Assembly (NCBI RefSeq): GCF_946478785.1
Contig: NZ_CAMLDD010000014.1
Span: 59,931-123,930, forward strand
Origin: an uncultured Flavobacterium sp.
GTDB lineage: Bacteria; Bacteroidota; Bacteroidia; Flavobacteriales; Flavobacteriaceae
Reading direction: 5' to 3'
DNA: 64,000 bases
Part shown: positions 8,576 to 17,862 of the stretch, one piece after another
Layout of the letters: each line of letters begins with the position of its first letter
Position numbering within the stretch: the stretch's first letter is position 1
Program-made: the position numbers and the translations under genes
Notes under the pieces: generated by a model
The model's input: only the letters and a program-made list of their open reading frames with translations
The model's database searches: none
What the model was told of the DNA's origin: nothing

Positions 8576-8702
8576 CACCATATAAGTGATATAAGTAAAT
8601 TTAAGTTTTTAACTGGATAAGATACAGATAAGCATATATGACCTTATTAAATCTTGAATTATACGCAACAAAATGATATGAACTTATATGACTTATATGG
8701 TG
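8576..8702. repeat. Long inverted repeat upstream of the CHAT gene
   Basis: A 21-bp left arm (8576-8596) matches the reverse complement of 8682-8702 at 20 of 21 positions, enclosing 85 bp. The arms are built from ACTTATAT units. It sits directly after the PKD gene stop, so it may end that transcript, but there is no T run typical of a terminator. I recall ATATAAGT-type strings as dispersed repeats in Flavobacterium. Confidence 0.6.
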
Positions 8703-8748
8703 AAAAAAATAGGCAATAAAATAATATGAACTTACATTACTTATATGG
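8670..8748 (+). repeat. 31-bp direct repeat that includes the CHAT start codon
   Basis: 8670-8700 and 8718-8748 match at 28 of 31 positions (period 48 bp). The second copy contains the ATG at 8726 and the first codons of the CHAT gene, so the start of that reading frame derives from the repeat. The first copy overlaps the right arm of the inverted repeat. Confidence 0.65.
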
Positions 8749-11386
8749 TTTAATTTTTCTTTTTATAAATCTGAATGTTCTTGGGCAGAATCAGGAAGAT
8801 AAAATTTACAATGCAATTGATGTTTTTGTCGCTCATCCTTCCGCGAAAGCGTTACAAAATCTCTCCAAAGCCGAAACTGATTTCTGGAAAAATCCACAGC
8901 CAAAAACCAAAGGCGAATTGCTCGCCATTGTGGTTTTAAACTGCAATAAAGCCTATTATGAAAATCAATTTGGGCAATCTCAAAATGCAATTTCAAGCTA
9001 TGAGAATGCCTGGCAAATCTATCAGAAATGTAAACTTAAAGACTACGATATTATCGAATATTGCCTCAAGCCTTTAGGTAACTTATATACCGTTTTAGGC
9101 GATTATGACAGCGCTGAAAATACTATAAAACAATATTTTTTTATAGTCAATACAACCAAAAATTATCCTGAAGCGACAAAGCAAAAATTTGCAGCGATTC
9201 TTAATTTATCGAATGTGTATCAAAGTTCCGGTAAAATTTCTCTAGCCATAGAATTATTGGAAAACACTTTAAAAACAGAAAAATTATCGAATGCTCAAAA
9301 AGGAATTTTGCTGAATAATTTAGGAAATAATTATTTACTAAGTTCCGGAGGAAATCTACTGATGCCGGAAACTTATGAAAAAGCCGAAAATGCTTTTAAG
9401 TTGGCTGTAAATTATCTCAAAAGCGAGAAAGAACAAACAGAAACTTTATCGAATTCTTATCGAAACTTGTCTACGCTTAATCGCCAAAGACATCAGTTTG
9501 AAGCAGCCAGTTCTTATTTGGAAAAAGCTGAAAAAATCTTTTTCGCAACACCAAATCAACAACCCAGAAAAGTTGCAAAACTCTATTATGAAAAAGCATT
9601 ATTGCTTTTTGACGAAGGAAAAGAGGATGAAAGCGAGAAACAGATTTCGGCAATTTTTAAAATTTTAATTCCGAATTATAATGCTAAAAGTATTCTGCCA
9701 AATCAAAACCAATTGTATGCAGAAACAGTTTTAATGGATGCACTAGATTTACATGCCGAAATTTTACTGTTCAAACAACCCAAAAAAGCTCTAAAAACTT
9801 TTGAACTTTCCTTTTACATTGAAGATTTATTGATGAACTCATTAGTTTACGAAAATTCTAAAATCATCACGCAAATCAGAACACGTAACCGAACTGAAAA
9901 ATGTCTTGTTATTTATGATCGTTTGTACAAAGAAGAAAATAAAATTCAATATTTAGAAGAAGCTTTTCAATTATCAGAAAAAACCAAATCCGGAATTTTA
10001 AAAAGTCACCGCTCGAACATTACAAATGCTTCAGCAGAAGAAAAGACGATGTTACAGCAGCTTCAAAACTTAAATAATGCTATAATAAAAGAACAGCAAA
10101 AAGGAAACCTCGCTAATATTTCAAACATTAATTCAGCCATAAAAAAGCAAAATCAATTGATGCTTTCACTAAAAGAAATCCAATCTAAAAACGTTGATTA
10201 TATTCCTGAAAAAACCAACTTAAAAGAACTCTTTTCTAAATTAGAAAAAGATAAAGCAGTAATGGTTCATTATTTTATGGGTTCTGAAAATTTATTTTAC
10301 TTCACTTTACAAAATAACCGAATTAGTTTAAATCATCTAAATACAACTCATAGAGCAATGATTGAAGTTGTTCGTTTTGTAGATTATTTCAATACTGCTG
10401 ATGCTATTACAAACAATATTTCGGGTTATAATTACTCTGGCAAAAAAGTGTATGATTTATTAAAATTGCCTCAAAATACTATTTACAAAAACCTCATCAT
10501 TGTTCCGGACGGCATTTTAAATTTCCTGCCTTTTGAAGCGTTGATTACACGAAAATCTTCTACAACCAATTTTACCAAAATGCATTATTTACTGCATGAT
10601 TTTAAAATTGCCTATAATAATTCAGCGGGTTTTTATCTCAATTCAAAACCAATCTCAAAATCAGATAAAACCGTTTTGGGCGTTTTTCCAATATTCGAAG
10701 AAACGGCTTTTGAATTACGTTATTCGAAAAAAGAACTTGAATCAATCCGGAACAACTTTGAGGGAAAATATTTAGAAAATTCAGGAGCAAGCTTTTCTAA
10801 TTTTAAAAATAATATTTCCAATTATTCAATTTTACATCTCAGTACGCATGCTTCTTCGGGAGATATTGAAACTCCTGCAAGCATCAAATTTTACGATCAG
10901 GAAATTTTATATTCAGAATTATACAATCTAAACATCAATCCCGATTTAGTGGTTTTAAGCGCCTGTGAAACCGGAATTGGAAAACTCTATAAAGCCGAAG
11001 GTGCCATGAGTGTAGCCAGAGGTTTTCAGTTTGCAGGAGCGCAGAATTTACTGTTTTCGTTGTGGAAAGTAAACGATTATACGACATCGGTTTTTATGAC
11101 TAATTTTTATAAAAATGTCAAAAATAATCAGACTTATTTTGAAGCCAATACAAACGCAAAACTTGCTTTTTTAAATGATAAATCGATTCCAAATGCTAAA
11201 AAATCGCCCTATTACTGGAGTTCTTTTGTTTATTATGGCTCGATTTCTACTGAAACAAATTCAACTAATTATATCGTTTACATCATTAGTTTATTGGCTT
11301 TAATTGGTTTATTTTTGGTTCTCAATCAGTATCAAAAATGGAAAATCTTCACCTGGTCCTTAAAAAAGAAAAATACAAAAAGATAA
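8726..11386 (+). CDS. TPR-CHAT caspase-like protease with signal peptide and C-terminal membrane anchor
   Basis: 886 residues. Signal peptide about 1-20 (GLIFLFINLNVLG). Tetratricopeptide-like helices run through about residues 60-420 (ALGNLYTVLGDYDSAENTI-type units). The CHAT domain occupies about 520-830, with the catalytic dyad His708 in LHLSTHASSG and Cys747 in VVLSACETGIG, both intact, plus GAMSVARGFQFAGA and SLWKVND. A transmembrane helix at about 845-866 and a basic tail (KWKIFTWSLKKKNTKR) put the C-terminus in the cytoplasm and the TPR/CHAT part in the periplasm. CHAT proteins are clan CD cysteine proteases, often activated by partner binding. It overlaps the retropepsin region only if that gene used an upstream start. 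Confidence 0.92.
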   Translation: MNLHYLYGLIFLFINLNVLGQNQEDKIYNAIDVFVAHPSAKALQNLSKAETDFWKNPQPKTKGELLAIVVLNCNKAYYENQFGQSQNAISSYENAWQIYQKCKLKDYDIIEYCLKPLGNLYTVLGDYDSAENTIKQYFFIVNTTKNYPEATKQKFAAILNLSNVYQSSGKISLAIELLENTLKTEKLSNAQKGILLNNLGNNYLLSSGGNLLMPETYEKAENAFKLAVNYLKSEKEQTETLSNSYRNLSTLNRQRHQFEAASSYLEKAEKIFFATPNQQPRKVAKLYYEKALLLFDEGKEDESEKQISAIFKILIPNYNAKSILPNQNQLYAETVLMDALDLHAEILLFKQPKKALKTFELSFYIEDLLMNSLVYENSKIITQIRTRNRTEKCLVIYDRLYKEENKIQYLEEAFQLSEKTKSGILKSHRSNITNASAEEKTMLQQLQNLNNAIIKEQQKGNLANISNINSAIKKQNQLMLSLKEIQSKNVDYIPEKTNLKELFSKLEKDKAVMVHYFMGSENLFYFTLQNNRISLNHLNTTHRAMIEVVRFVDYFNTADAITNNISGYNYSGKKVYDLLKLPQNTIYKNLIIVPDGILNFLPFEALITRKSSTTNFTKMHYLLHDFKIAYNNSAGFYLNSKPISKSDKTVLGVFPIFEETAFELRYSKKELESIRNNFEGKYLENSGASFSNFKNNISNYSILHLSTHASSGDIETPASIKFYDQEILYSELYNLNINPDLVVLSACETGIGKLYKAEGAMSVARGFQFAGAQNLLFSLWKVNDYTTSVFMTNFYKNVKNNQTYFEANTNAKLAFLNDKSIPNAKKSPYYWSSFVYYGSISTETNSTNYIVYIISLLALIGLFLVLNQYQKWKIFTWSLKKKNTKR

Positions 11387-11397
11387 AATTTAAAATC

Positions 11398-11775
11398 ATG
11401 AAAACCCAGCATTTATTGATTAAAGTAAAAATCAATGGTGTTTCGGGAAATTTTATTTTAGATACAGGTGCTTCCAACTCTTGTGTGGGTTATGAAAGTA
11501 TTGAACGATTTGAACTGACTTCGAAAAAATCCAAAACCAAAGCGGCAGGCGCAGGCGGAACCGGAATGAAAACACAAATCTCCAAACAAAATGCACTACA
11601 AATTGGTTCCTGGAAAAATCAGGATTTCAGCCTGGTTATTTTTGACCTTTCGCACGTAAATGAAGCTTTAAGACAATACAAGGCAAAACCTGTTCACGGT
11701 ATTATTGGCGCAGATGTTTTGATGGAAGGAAAGGGAATTATTGATTATTATAACCATTATTTGTATTTGAAATAG
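11398..11775 (+). CDS. Retropepsin-like aspartic protease
   Basis: 125 residues from ATG 11398, 11 bp after the CHAT stop. A longer start at 11338 would overlap the CHAT gene and add only basic tail sequence. The single-domain clan AA fold is shown by FILDTGASNSCV (catalytic Asp22 in DTGAS), a flap-like AAGAGGTGMKTQ, and HGIIGADVLMEGKGIIDY, the second conserved hydrophobic-hydrophobic-Gly psi-loop motif. Such proteins work as homodimers with one aspartate from each subunit. No signal peptide is seen, so it is probably cytoplasmic. Tight coupling to the CHAT gene suggests a joint function (inference). Confidence 0.88.
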   Translation: MKTQHLLIKVKINGVSGNFILDTGASNSCVGYESIERFELTSKKSKTKAAGAGGTGMKTQISKQNALQIGSWKNQDFSLVIFDLSHVNEALRQYKAKPVHGIIGADVLMEGKGIIDYYNHYLYLK

Positions 11776-11848
11776 CTAAAACAAACGAATAAAACAAAAT
11801 TTATTAAAATCAAGTAAAAGTTATTAACAAATTAAGGTGAAAAAAGAA

Positions 11849-11935
11849 TCTTATTTGATAGTTATTTGACAAATAGATGTATTTTTACCTGCAGCCCCAG
11901 TAAATACTGGACATTCTTATTTGATGGTTATTTGA
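11849..11935 (+). repeat. 21-bp direct repeat flanking a small palindrome
   Basis: TCTTATTTGATAGTTATTTG-type sequence at 11849-11869 recurs at 11915-11935 with one mismatch. Between them is CCAGTA-AA-TACTGG (11897-11910). It lies directly upstream of the ATG at 11938 and could be a duplicated operator or insertion scar. Confidence 0.5.
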
Positions 11936-11937
11936 TT

Positions 11938-13388
11938 ATGGAGCAAAAAAAGTTAATAAATATCGTAAATGATTTGATTAAACAACCAAACGAAAGTGAA
12001 TGGGTTGAATTCAAATTAAATTATCATTCAGTTGAAGAAATAGGTGAACGTATTTCAGCTTTATCAAATGGAGCTTGCCTTCATAATCATCCTTTTGGAT
12101 ATTTAGTTTTTGGTGTTGAAGATAGAACCCATAAAGTTGTTGGAACCACTTTCAAAATAAAGTCATATAAAAAAGGCGGGGAAGAATTAGAAAGTTGGCT
12201 GATGAATCGATTATCACCGAAGATTGATTTTAGGTTTCATGAATTTGAATATGAAAATGGAATACATATATCTATGATTATAATTCCTTGTGCAGAGAAT
12301 CGGCCTATCGATTTTCTACACACATCTTATATTAGAATAGGAAGTTATACCAGAAAATTAAGTGATTTTCCTGAAAAAGAAGGCAAAATTTGGAGAAAGG
12401 CTCCAGACAAACCATTAGAAAATCGTGTTGCGAAAGCCAATGTCACATCATCAGAAATAATAAGTTTACTAAACTCTCAAACGTACTTTGAACTATTAAA
12501 ACTTCCATATCCTAATACACAGGAAGGCGTAATTGAAAATTTATTTCTGAAAAATTCATAAAAAAGAATAAAGAGCAATATGACATAACAAAATTAGGAG
12601 CTATTCTTCTAGCCAAAAATCTTGAAGAATTCGATGAGATAGGGAGAAAGGCCGTTCGAGTAATTGTTTACAAAGGAAAAAATAAAGTTGAAACAATAAG
12701 GGAGCAAATAGGGAAAAGAGGATATGCAGTAAGTTTTGATGGACTAATTGATTGGATCAACGGACAATTACCTGCTAATGAAGAAATAGGAAAAGCTTTC
12801 AGAAAAGAGACAAAAATGTATCCTGAAATTGCTATAAGAGAATTAGTTGCAAATGCTCTTATTCATCAAGATTTTAATGAAAAAGGATTTCCCATGATCG
12901 AAATATTTTCAGATCGAATTGAAATTTCAAATCCTGGTCTTCCGCTTATAACTCCACAGCGTTTTATTGATGAGTATATTTCCAGAAATGAAAAGTTAGC
13001 TGATATATTAAGGAGATTTGGTATATGTGAAGAAAAAGGAAGCGGTATTGATAAGGTTATTTTTTATAATGAAATGTTCCAATTACCAGCTGTTGATTTT
13101 ATTGTTTCAGAAAAAAGAACAAGAATTACAATGTTCAGCTATAAAGAGCTTAATCATTTAGACAAGAAAGACAAAGTTAGAGCCTGTTATCAACATGCTT
13201 GTTTACGTTATGTTTCCAATGATATAATGACTAATCAAAGCTTAAGAGAACGATTCCAAATTGAAGAACAAAATTCCGCAATAGCATCTAGAATTATAAA
13301 GGATACGATTACTGAAGGATTAATAAAAGATGATGATCCATCCAGTAACTCTAGAAAGTATAAGAAATATATCCCTTTTTGGGCATAA
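11938..13388 (+). pseudogene. AlbA_2/Schlafen-type putative ATP-binding transcriptional regulator, split by a -1 frame change
   Basis: Two frames encode one protein of about 483 residues. The first, 11938-12561 (MEQKKLINIVNDLIKQPNES), is the AlbA_2/Schlafen-like domain (SEWVEFKLNYHS, LVFGVEDRTHKVVGT, YIRIGSYTRKLSDFPEKEGKIW). The second carries the rest, including the GHKL-like ATPase N-box RELVANALIHQDF and the GICEEKGSGIDKV loop, ending in a winged-helix-like tail. Joining them by a -1 shift at AAATTTA (12537-12543, in frame as A AAT TTA) gives ENLISEKFIKKNKEQYDITKLGA split over the junction, which reads like the intact family. A one-base deletion or programmed frameshifting both fit. No strong downstream RNA structure is visible, so I favour a deletion. 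Confidence 0.75.
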
Positions 13389-13412
13389 TATATTATAGCA
13401 TTCTCTTAAAAA

Positions 13413-13498
13413 CAATAAAAAATCCCAAATCATTAATTAAAATTTTCATTGTTATGTCATAAATTATTTAAAACTATAGTTTTAATATACTTTTAGCA
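13413..13498 (-). pseudogene. Degenerate copy of the odhB 3' end and its terminator region
   Basis: The 86 bp match 17800-17887 with blocks of 18, 23 and 9 identical bases in the same order and nearly the same spacing. On the minus strand the frame reads A-K-S-I-L-K-L-stop where odhB reads A-K-R-A-L-E-L-stop. It is the only notable content of the 284-bp gap 13389-13672. See the findings for the possible recombination scar. Confidence 0.7.
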
Positions 13499-13672
13499 AT
13501 TAACAAAATGAAAATCTTTACTCATTCTTAAGTCAAAAAATAAAACTCAATCATCAAACACTGTTTTATTGATAAAATAAAAAACCAATGTTATTTCTGA
13601 AAAAAATTTATTTTAGATATCGGTGCTTTCAAAACACTTTATCATCAGTAAGAGAAATATTTTAGTATTAAC

Positions 13673-14452
13673 TTATTTTTTTGAGTTTCTCTTTAAATGA
13701 ACATTTTCGCCTAATGCCCACAAAATTCCGCCTGTAAGATGCTGGATAAACACAGGATCAACATAATCTTTACTATCATGTCCTAAAGCAGTATAAAATA
13801 CTCTTGCTCCTTCGAATTGATGATACCAAGCCAACGGAAAATAATCTCCAAAAATACGCCCAGGGTAGACTTCTTTTTCGGGATCTTCTACAGTTCGCAA
13901 ATCGGCCGCTAAAAGTACCTGAATGTTAGGATTGAGTTCATTCATATAATAACATTCATCTTCTTTTCTCCATATTTCAGGCAGCATTGCCGTTGAAGGA
14001 TGATTTTTATTAATCTTTTTTATTTCAAAAGGCTGAAAAGCCGGATGTTTTTTAAATTTACCTCCTATCATAGCTGTATACCAAGGCCAGGATCTTTCAG
14101 AATCAGAGGCACTGTGAATACCTACAAAAGATCCTCCGGCATGAATGTAATCTACAAATGCCTGCTTTTGCTGTTCTGTATCAAAAATATCATTACAGGT
14201 ATTTGAGAAAACAAGACAGTTATATTTTTTTAAACTCTCGGAAGTCATTATTGCCGGATCATCTGAAACATCAACAATTAACTTATTTGCTTCGCCAATT
14301 TTCTTTAAGGCTTCAACACTCGAAGCTATATTTTTATGTACGTAGCCTTTGCCATTTTTAGTATAAACCAAAATCCTTTTTTTAGCTGGGGGATTGGCAA
14401 AAACAGAACTTAATGCAAAACAGACAACTAGCAATATCAATTTTATTTTCAT
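13673..14452 (-). CDS. Secreted ThuA-like domain protein
   Basis: 259 residues with a signal peptide (about 1-19, ending SSVFA). The rest is one ThuA/class-I glutamine-amidotransferase-like domain: KRILVYTKNGKGYVHKNI, then YNCLVFSNTCNDIF, then AGGSFVGIHSASDSERSWPWYTAMIGG, HPAFQPFEI, and GARVFYTALGHDSKDYVDPVF. ThuA-like proteins of Bacteroidota are linked to sugar metabolism (ThuA of rhizobia acts in trehalose utilisation); here the export signal suggests the periplasm. No cognate sugar genes are adjacent. Family sure; activity unknown. Confidence 0.88.
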   Translation of the reverse strand: MKIKLILLVVCFALSSVFANPPAKKRILVYTKNGKGYVHKNIASSVEALKKIGEANKLIVDVSDDPAIMTSESLKKYNCLVFSNTCNDIFDTEQQKQAFVDYIHAGGSFVGIHSASDSERSWPWYTAMIGGKFKKHPAFQPFEIKKINKNHPSTAMLPEIWRKEDECYYMNELNPNIQVLLAADLRTVEDPEKEVYPGRIFGDYFPLAWYHQFEGARVFYTALGHDSKDYVDPVFIQHLTGGILWALGENVHLKRNSKK

Positions 14453-14581
14453 ATTTATTCTTTTATTTTCTAATATAAAAAGAAAATCTCAAATTCTAAT
14501 CTACGAATTAAAATTAGATTTCACTTTGATAGCTTTCTTAAACTGAAAAATTATTGATAACTATAATATCATTATTTGTAT

Positions 14582-14615
14582 TTGAATTATAAAGTAACCT
14601 TTTTATCTATATTTG
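14582..14615 (+). promoter_or_regulatory. Promoter of the SprB-repeat protein gene
   Basis: TTG (14582-14584), 23-bp spacer, TATATTTG (14608-14615). It lies downstream of the first in-frame start of the open frame (14576), so translation must begin later, at ATG 14645. Confidence 0.6.
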
Positions 14616-14644
14616 CCAAACCTATTTTTAACAAATATGCTGCT

Positions 14645-17600
14645 ATGAAAAAAACTCTACTTTGTTTACTTTTTTTATTTACAAATTTCTTTTATGCTCA
14701 GGTTATTAGTCCAATTAAGAATTGTGCAGGAAATACTGTATTTGACTTAACAAATAGAAATGCAGAATTAATTGGAAATCTAAATCCTGCTGAAACTACT
14801 TTAAATTATTATTTGAGCCTAGCTGATGCTACAAATAATATAAATGCGATTACAAATCCAACCAATTACATAGGTAGCCCCAATGATACTCCTAAAACTA
14901 TCTATGCCAGAATAGATAATAATGGTACAGTTACTACAAATTATTTTAATTTGATTATAAATCCTGTTTTAATTGCTGATGTAATAGTCAAACATATAAA
15001 CTGTATACAAACACTTGACATAACTGCTAGTGGCGGTGATTCTAATTATGAATATTCACTTTCCGGAATAGTTTTTACGAAGAATAATCTTATGAGCTAT
15101 TCAGGTTCAGGATCTAAAACGGTATATGTAAGAGATGGAAATGGATGTGTAGCTACAAAAATAATAAATATAGAATCTCTGACTCCTTTGACGTGGTTAT
15201 CTAAATCAACTGAAGTTACCTGTGAGGGATCAAATGATGGCAGGATAGATATTACTGCATCAGGAGGAAAAGCTCCATACCTATTCTCTATTGGTAATGA
15301 TGAATTTACAGCTTCAAATGTTTTTAAAAATTTAAGTGTTGGTAAACACTCTATAAGGGTACAGGACGCTACCGGATGTATTATTTCCTTTTCTATAGAT
15401 GTAGGTCAAACTCATCCATCTATAACTGCAACTGCAATTTTAACCAATGATAGTGAGCTCAACAATCAGGGAAAGATAAATTTAAATGTTTTGAGCGGGG
15501 TTCCTCCGTTTAGCTATGCTCTTAAGGACAGCAATGGAATAGTAATTCCTTCTAAAACAGCAATTCCTTTTACCGGTTTAGGCGTGGGTTCGTATGAAGC
15601 CGTAATCACAGACTCTAACGGATGTACTGCATCATTAAAAGGAATTAATATACTTAATGCACCTACTCCACTTACAACTTTTGCAACCGTAACTCCAATT
15701 ACTTGCATTATTACTACAAGTACTTTAACTGTTACTCCAAATGGCGGTTCTATGCCCTATAAATATTCTATAAATAACGGAGAGACTTACACACTTTCTA
15801 ATGTGTTTGATAATTTAAGTGCAGGTACGTATACTGTAAATGTTGTTGATGCGCAAAATGCTACAGCTTCTGCAACTGCAACAATAGACGCGGTAAAAAT
15901 GGTTTCAATAGTTACATTCATTAAAAATGTTTCCTGTTTTGGTGACTCTAATGGATCGATATCCATTGGAGGAAGGGAAGGGAAACTTCCGTATGTTTTT
16001 TCAATAAATGGAGGAAATTATTCTTCTAAATCCTTCTATGAGTATTTGAAAGCAGGCGATTACATTGTATCGGTAAAAGACTCTAATGGCTGTGTGGCTA
16101 CAACAACAGCCACTGTATCAGGTCCTACTGAAATAATTGGTACCATTACAGCTTCAGATAAAACCATAACGGTTAAGGCGAGTGGTGGCAATAACAAATA
16201 TGGATATCAATATGCTTTGGACACAAATAGTAATTACAAAACTGGGAATATTTTTAATAATGTAAGTTATGGAAACCATGTCCTATATATAAAAGACACT
16301 GATGGTTGTATTTCAGCGACTCCAATAACTGTAATACAGCCTCTTCCTCTTGCTTCCTCAGTTATTGTTGACAAAAGAACGTTAACTGTTAATGCAACCG
16401 GAGGTGTTCTTCCGTATGTTTATTCTCTTCAGGATGATGCGGGAATACCAATAATAAAATCACAATCCAGCAATATCTTTAAAAATTTACCAAATGGAAC
16501 TTACCAGACATTAGTAACTGATTTAAAAGGAAATAAATCACTGCAGTCCAATCTGATTATTGATGAATTGCCTCCTCTTACGGCTACAGTTGTTATCGAT
16601 TCTGTAACCTGTAAGAATCCAAGGGGTGCTTTTACTATTACAGCAGCCGGAGGTTCCGGGGGGTCTTATTTATATTCTATAGATAAAGGATTAAGCTACA
16701 GTGCTATAAATGTATTTTCTAATTTATACCCTGGAAATTATGAAATATATTTTAAAGACAGCCAGAATACAACAGAAAGTATAACTGTTGTAATACAGCC
16801 TCATAACAATTTATTGTCCAGAGCTGCCATTCTTAAAAAGATAGATTGTACTAGTAATGCTACAATAAATATAATTGGTTCAGGAGGTAAAAAACCATAT
16901 CAATATTCATTAGACGGAATAACATATGCTCCAAACAGTATTTTTACCAATGTAAAGGAAGGATCATATAGTGTACATGTAAAAGATTCTGTTGACTGTA
17001 TCGCTATTGCCAATAAAATAGTTATAGAAAAACCAATTCCATTAACAGCAACATTTGCTTTAAATGATCAAACTATAACAATCAATGCAACTGGCGGAAA
17101 TGGCTCGTACCTCTATAACTTGAACGGCAGTGTTTATCAGGCAGGTAATATTTTTAGTGATGTGAGCTTTGGATTTCATCAACTATCAGTAAAAGACGGA
17201 ATCGGATGCATTGCAACAATGTATGCCACTATTGACCCACCAGCGCCATCTATAAACGGTAAAAATGCAATAAATTTTGATTTTACACCTGGACAAACTC
17301 TGGCAGATATTACTGTCGAAGGTCAAGGGATTAAATGGTACAGCAGCCCAAATCCTTCAACGGGCAAAACAAGTAAAAAGTCCGAAACAGACTTGCCTTT
17401 AACAACAGTTTTGATTGATGGAACCACTTATTATGCATCGCAAACCATAAACGGAGCGGAAAGTACACAACGTCTTGCTGTTACTGCAAAATCGAACGGT
17501 TCACTTTCTAGTCCAGATTTTGTTTTACCTAATTTTAAATTTTACCCGAATCCGATACATAATAACTTGTCGATAAACAATACCGAAGTTATTGATCAAA

Positions 17601-17755
17601 TCGAGGTATTTTCTCTTTCCGGAAAATCTGTTTTAGCTAAAAAGATAAATAATCTACATGCCGAAATTGATTTATCAGGTGTTTCAACGGGTGTATATTT
17701 CCTAAAAGTCAAATCAGAAGGAACAACTAAAAGCATCAAAATTGTAAAAGAATAG
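14645..17755 (+). CDS. SprB-repeat protein secreted by T9SS (type A sorting domain)
   Basis: 1036 residues from ATG 14645; the promoter box at 14608 rules out the upstream frame start. Signal peptide about 1-19 (LFLFTNFFYAQ). About ten repeats of 75-90 residues follow, each with the SprB-type pattern of a cysteine-bearing strand, GGxxPYxYSIxNG, a NVFxNLxxGxYxVxVxDxxGC stretch and a short linker. The last 75 residues (FKFYPNPIHNNLSIN, then GVSTGVYFLKVKSEG and IKIVKE) are a type A T9SS sorting domain. Export through the outer membrane and surface attachment or release are therefore expected. SprB in F. johnsoniae is a gliding adhesin, but this protein is far smaller and need not be a gliding protein. 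Confidence 0.92.
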   Translation: MKKTLLCLLFLFTNFFYAQVISPIKNCAGNTVFDLTNRNAELIGNLNPAETTLNYYLSLADATNNINAITNPTNYIGSPNDTPKTIYARIDNNGTVTTNYFNLIINPVLIADVIVKHINCIQTLDITASGGDSNYEYSLSGIVFTKNNLMSYSGSGSKTVYVRDGNGCVATKIINIESLTPLTWLSKSTEVTCEGSNDGRIDITASGGKAPYLFSIGNDEFTASNVFKNLSVGKHSIRVQDATGCIISFSIDVGQTHPSITATAILTNDSELNNQGKINLNVLSGVPPFSYALKDSNGIVIPSKTAIPFTGLGVGSYEAVITDSNGCTASLKGINILNAPTPLTTFATVTPITCIITTSTLTVTPNGGSMPYKYSINNGETYTLSNVFDNLSAGTYTVNVVDAQNATASATATIDAVKMVSIVTFIKNVSCFGDSNGSISIGGREGKLPYVFSINGGNYSSKSFYEYLKAGDYIVSVKDSNGCVATTTATVSGPTEIIGTITASDKTITVKASGGNNKYGYQYALDTNSNYKTGNIFNNVSYGNHVLYIKDTDGCISATPITVIQPLPLASSVIVDKRTLTVNATGGVLPYVYSLQDDAGIPIIKSQSSNIFKNLPNGTYQTLVTDLKGNKSLQSNLIIDELPPLTATVVIDSVTCKNPRGAFTITAAGGSGGSYLYSIDKGLSYSAINVFSNLYPGNYEIYFKDSQNTTESITVVIQPHNNLLSRAAILKKIDCTSNATINIIGSGGKKPYQYSLDGITYAPNSIFTNVKEGSYSVHVKDSVDCIAIANKIVIEKPIPLTATFALNDQTITINATGGNGSYLYNLNGSVYQAGNIFSDVSFGFHQLSVKDGIGCIATMYATIDPPAPSINGKNAINFDFTPGQTLADITVEGQGIKWYSSPNPSTGKTSKKSETDLPLTTVLIDGTTYYASQTINGAESTQRLAVTAKSNGSLSSPDFVLPNFKFYPNPIHNNLSINNTEVIDQIEVFSLSGKSVLAKKINNLHAEIDLSGVSTGVYFLKVKSEGTTKSIKIVKE

Positions 17756-17804
17756 GATTTAAATTCCAATATTGAAATTACAAATTCCCAACTTGAATTC
17801 AATA

Positions 17805-17841
17805 AAAAATCCCAAATTCTTAATTGGAATTTGGGATTTTT
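17805..17841. terminator. Bidirectional terminator between the SprB-repeat gene and odhB
   Basis: AAAAATCCCAAATTC, a 7-base loop and GAATTTGGGATTTTT form a perfect 15-bp stem with A/T runs on both sides. It serves convergent genes ending at 17755 and 17863. Confidence 0.85.
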
Positions 17842-17862
17842 AATATTATAAATTATTTAAAA

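Noticed and set aside
8576..8702. Inverted repeat as a simple Rho-independent terminator of the PKD gene
   Set aside because: The loop is 85 bases and no T run follows the right arm.
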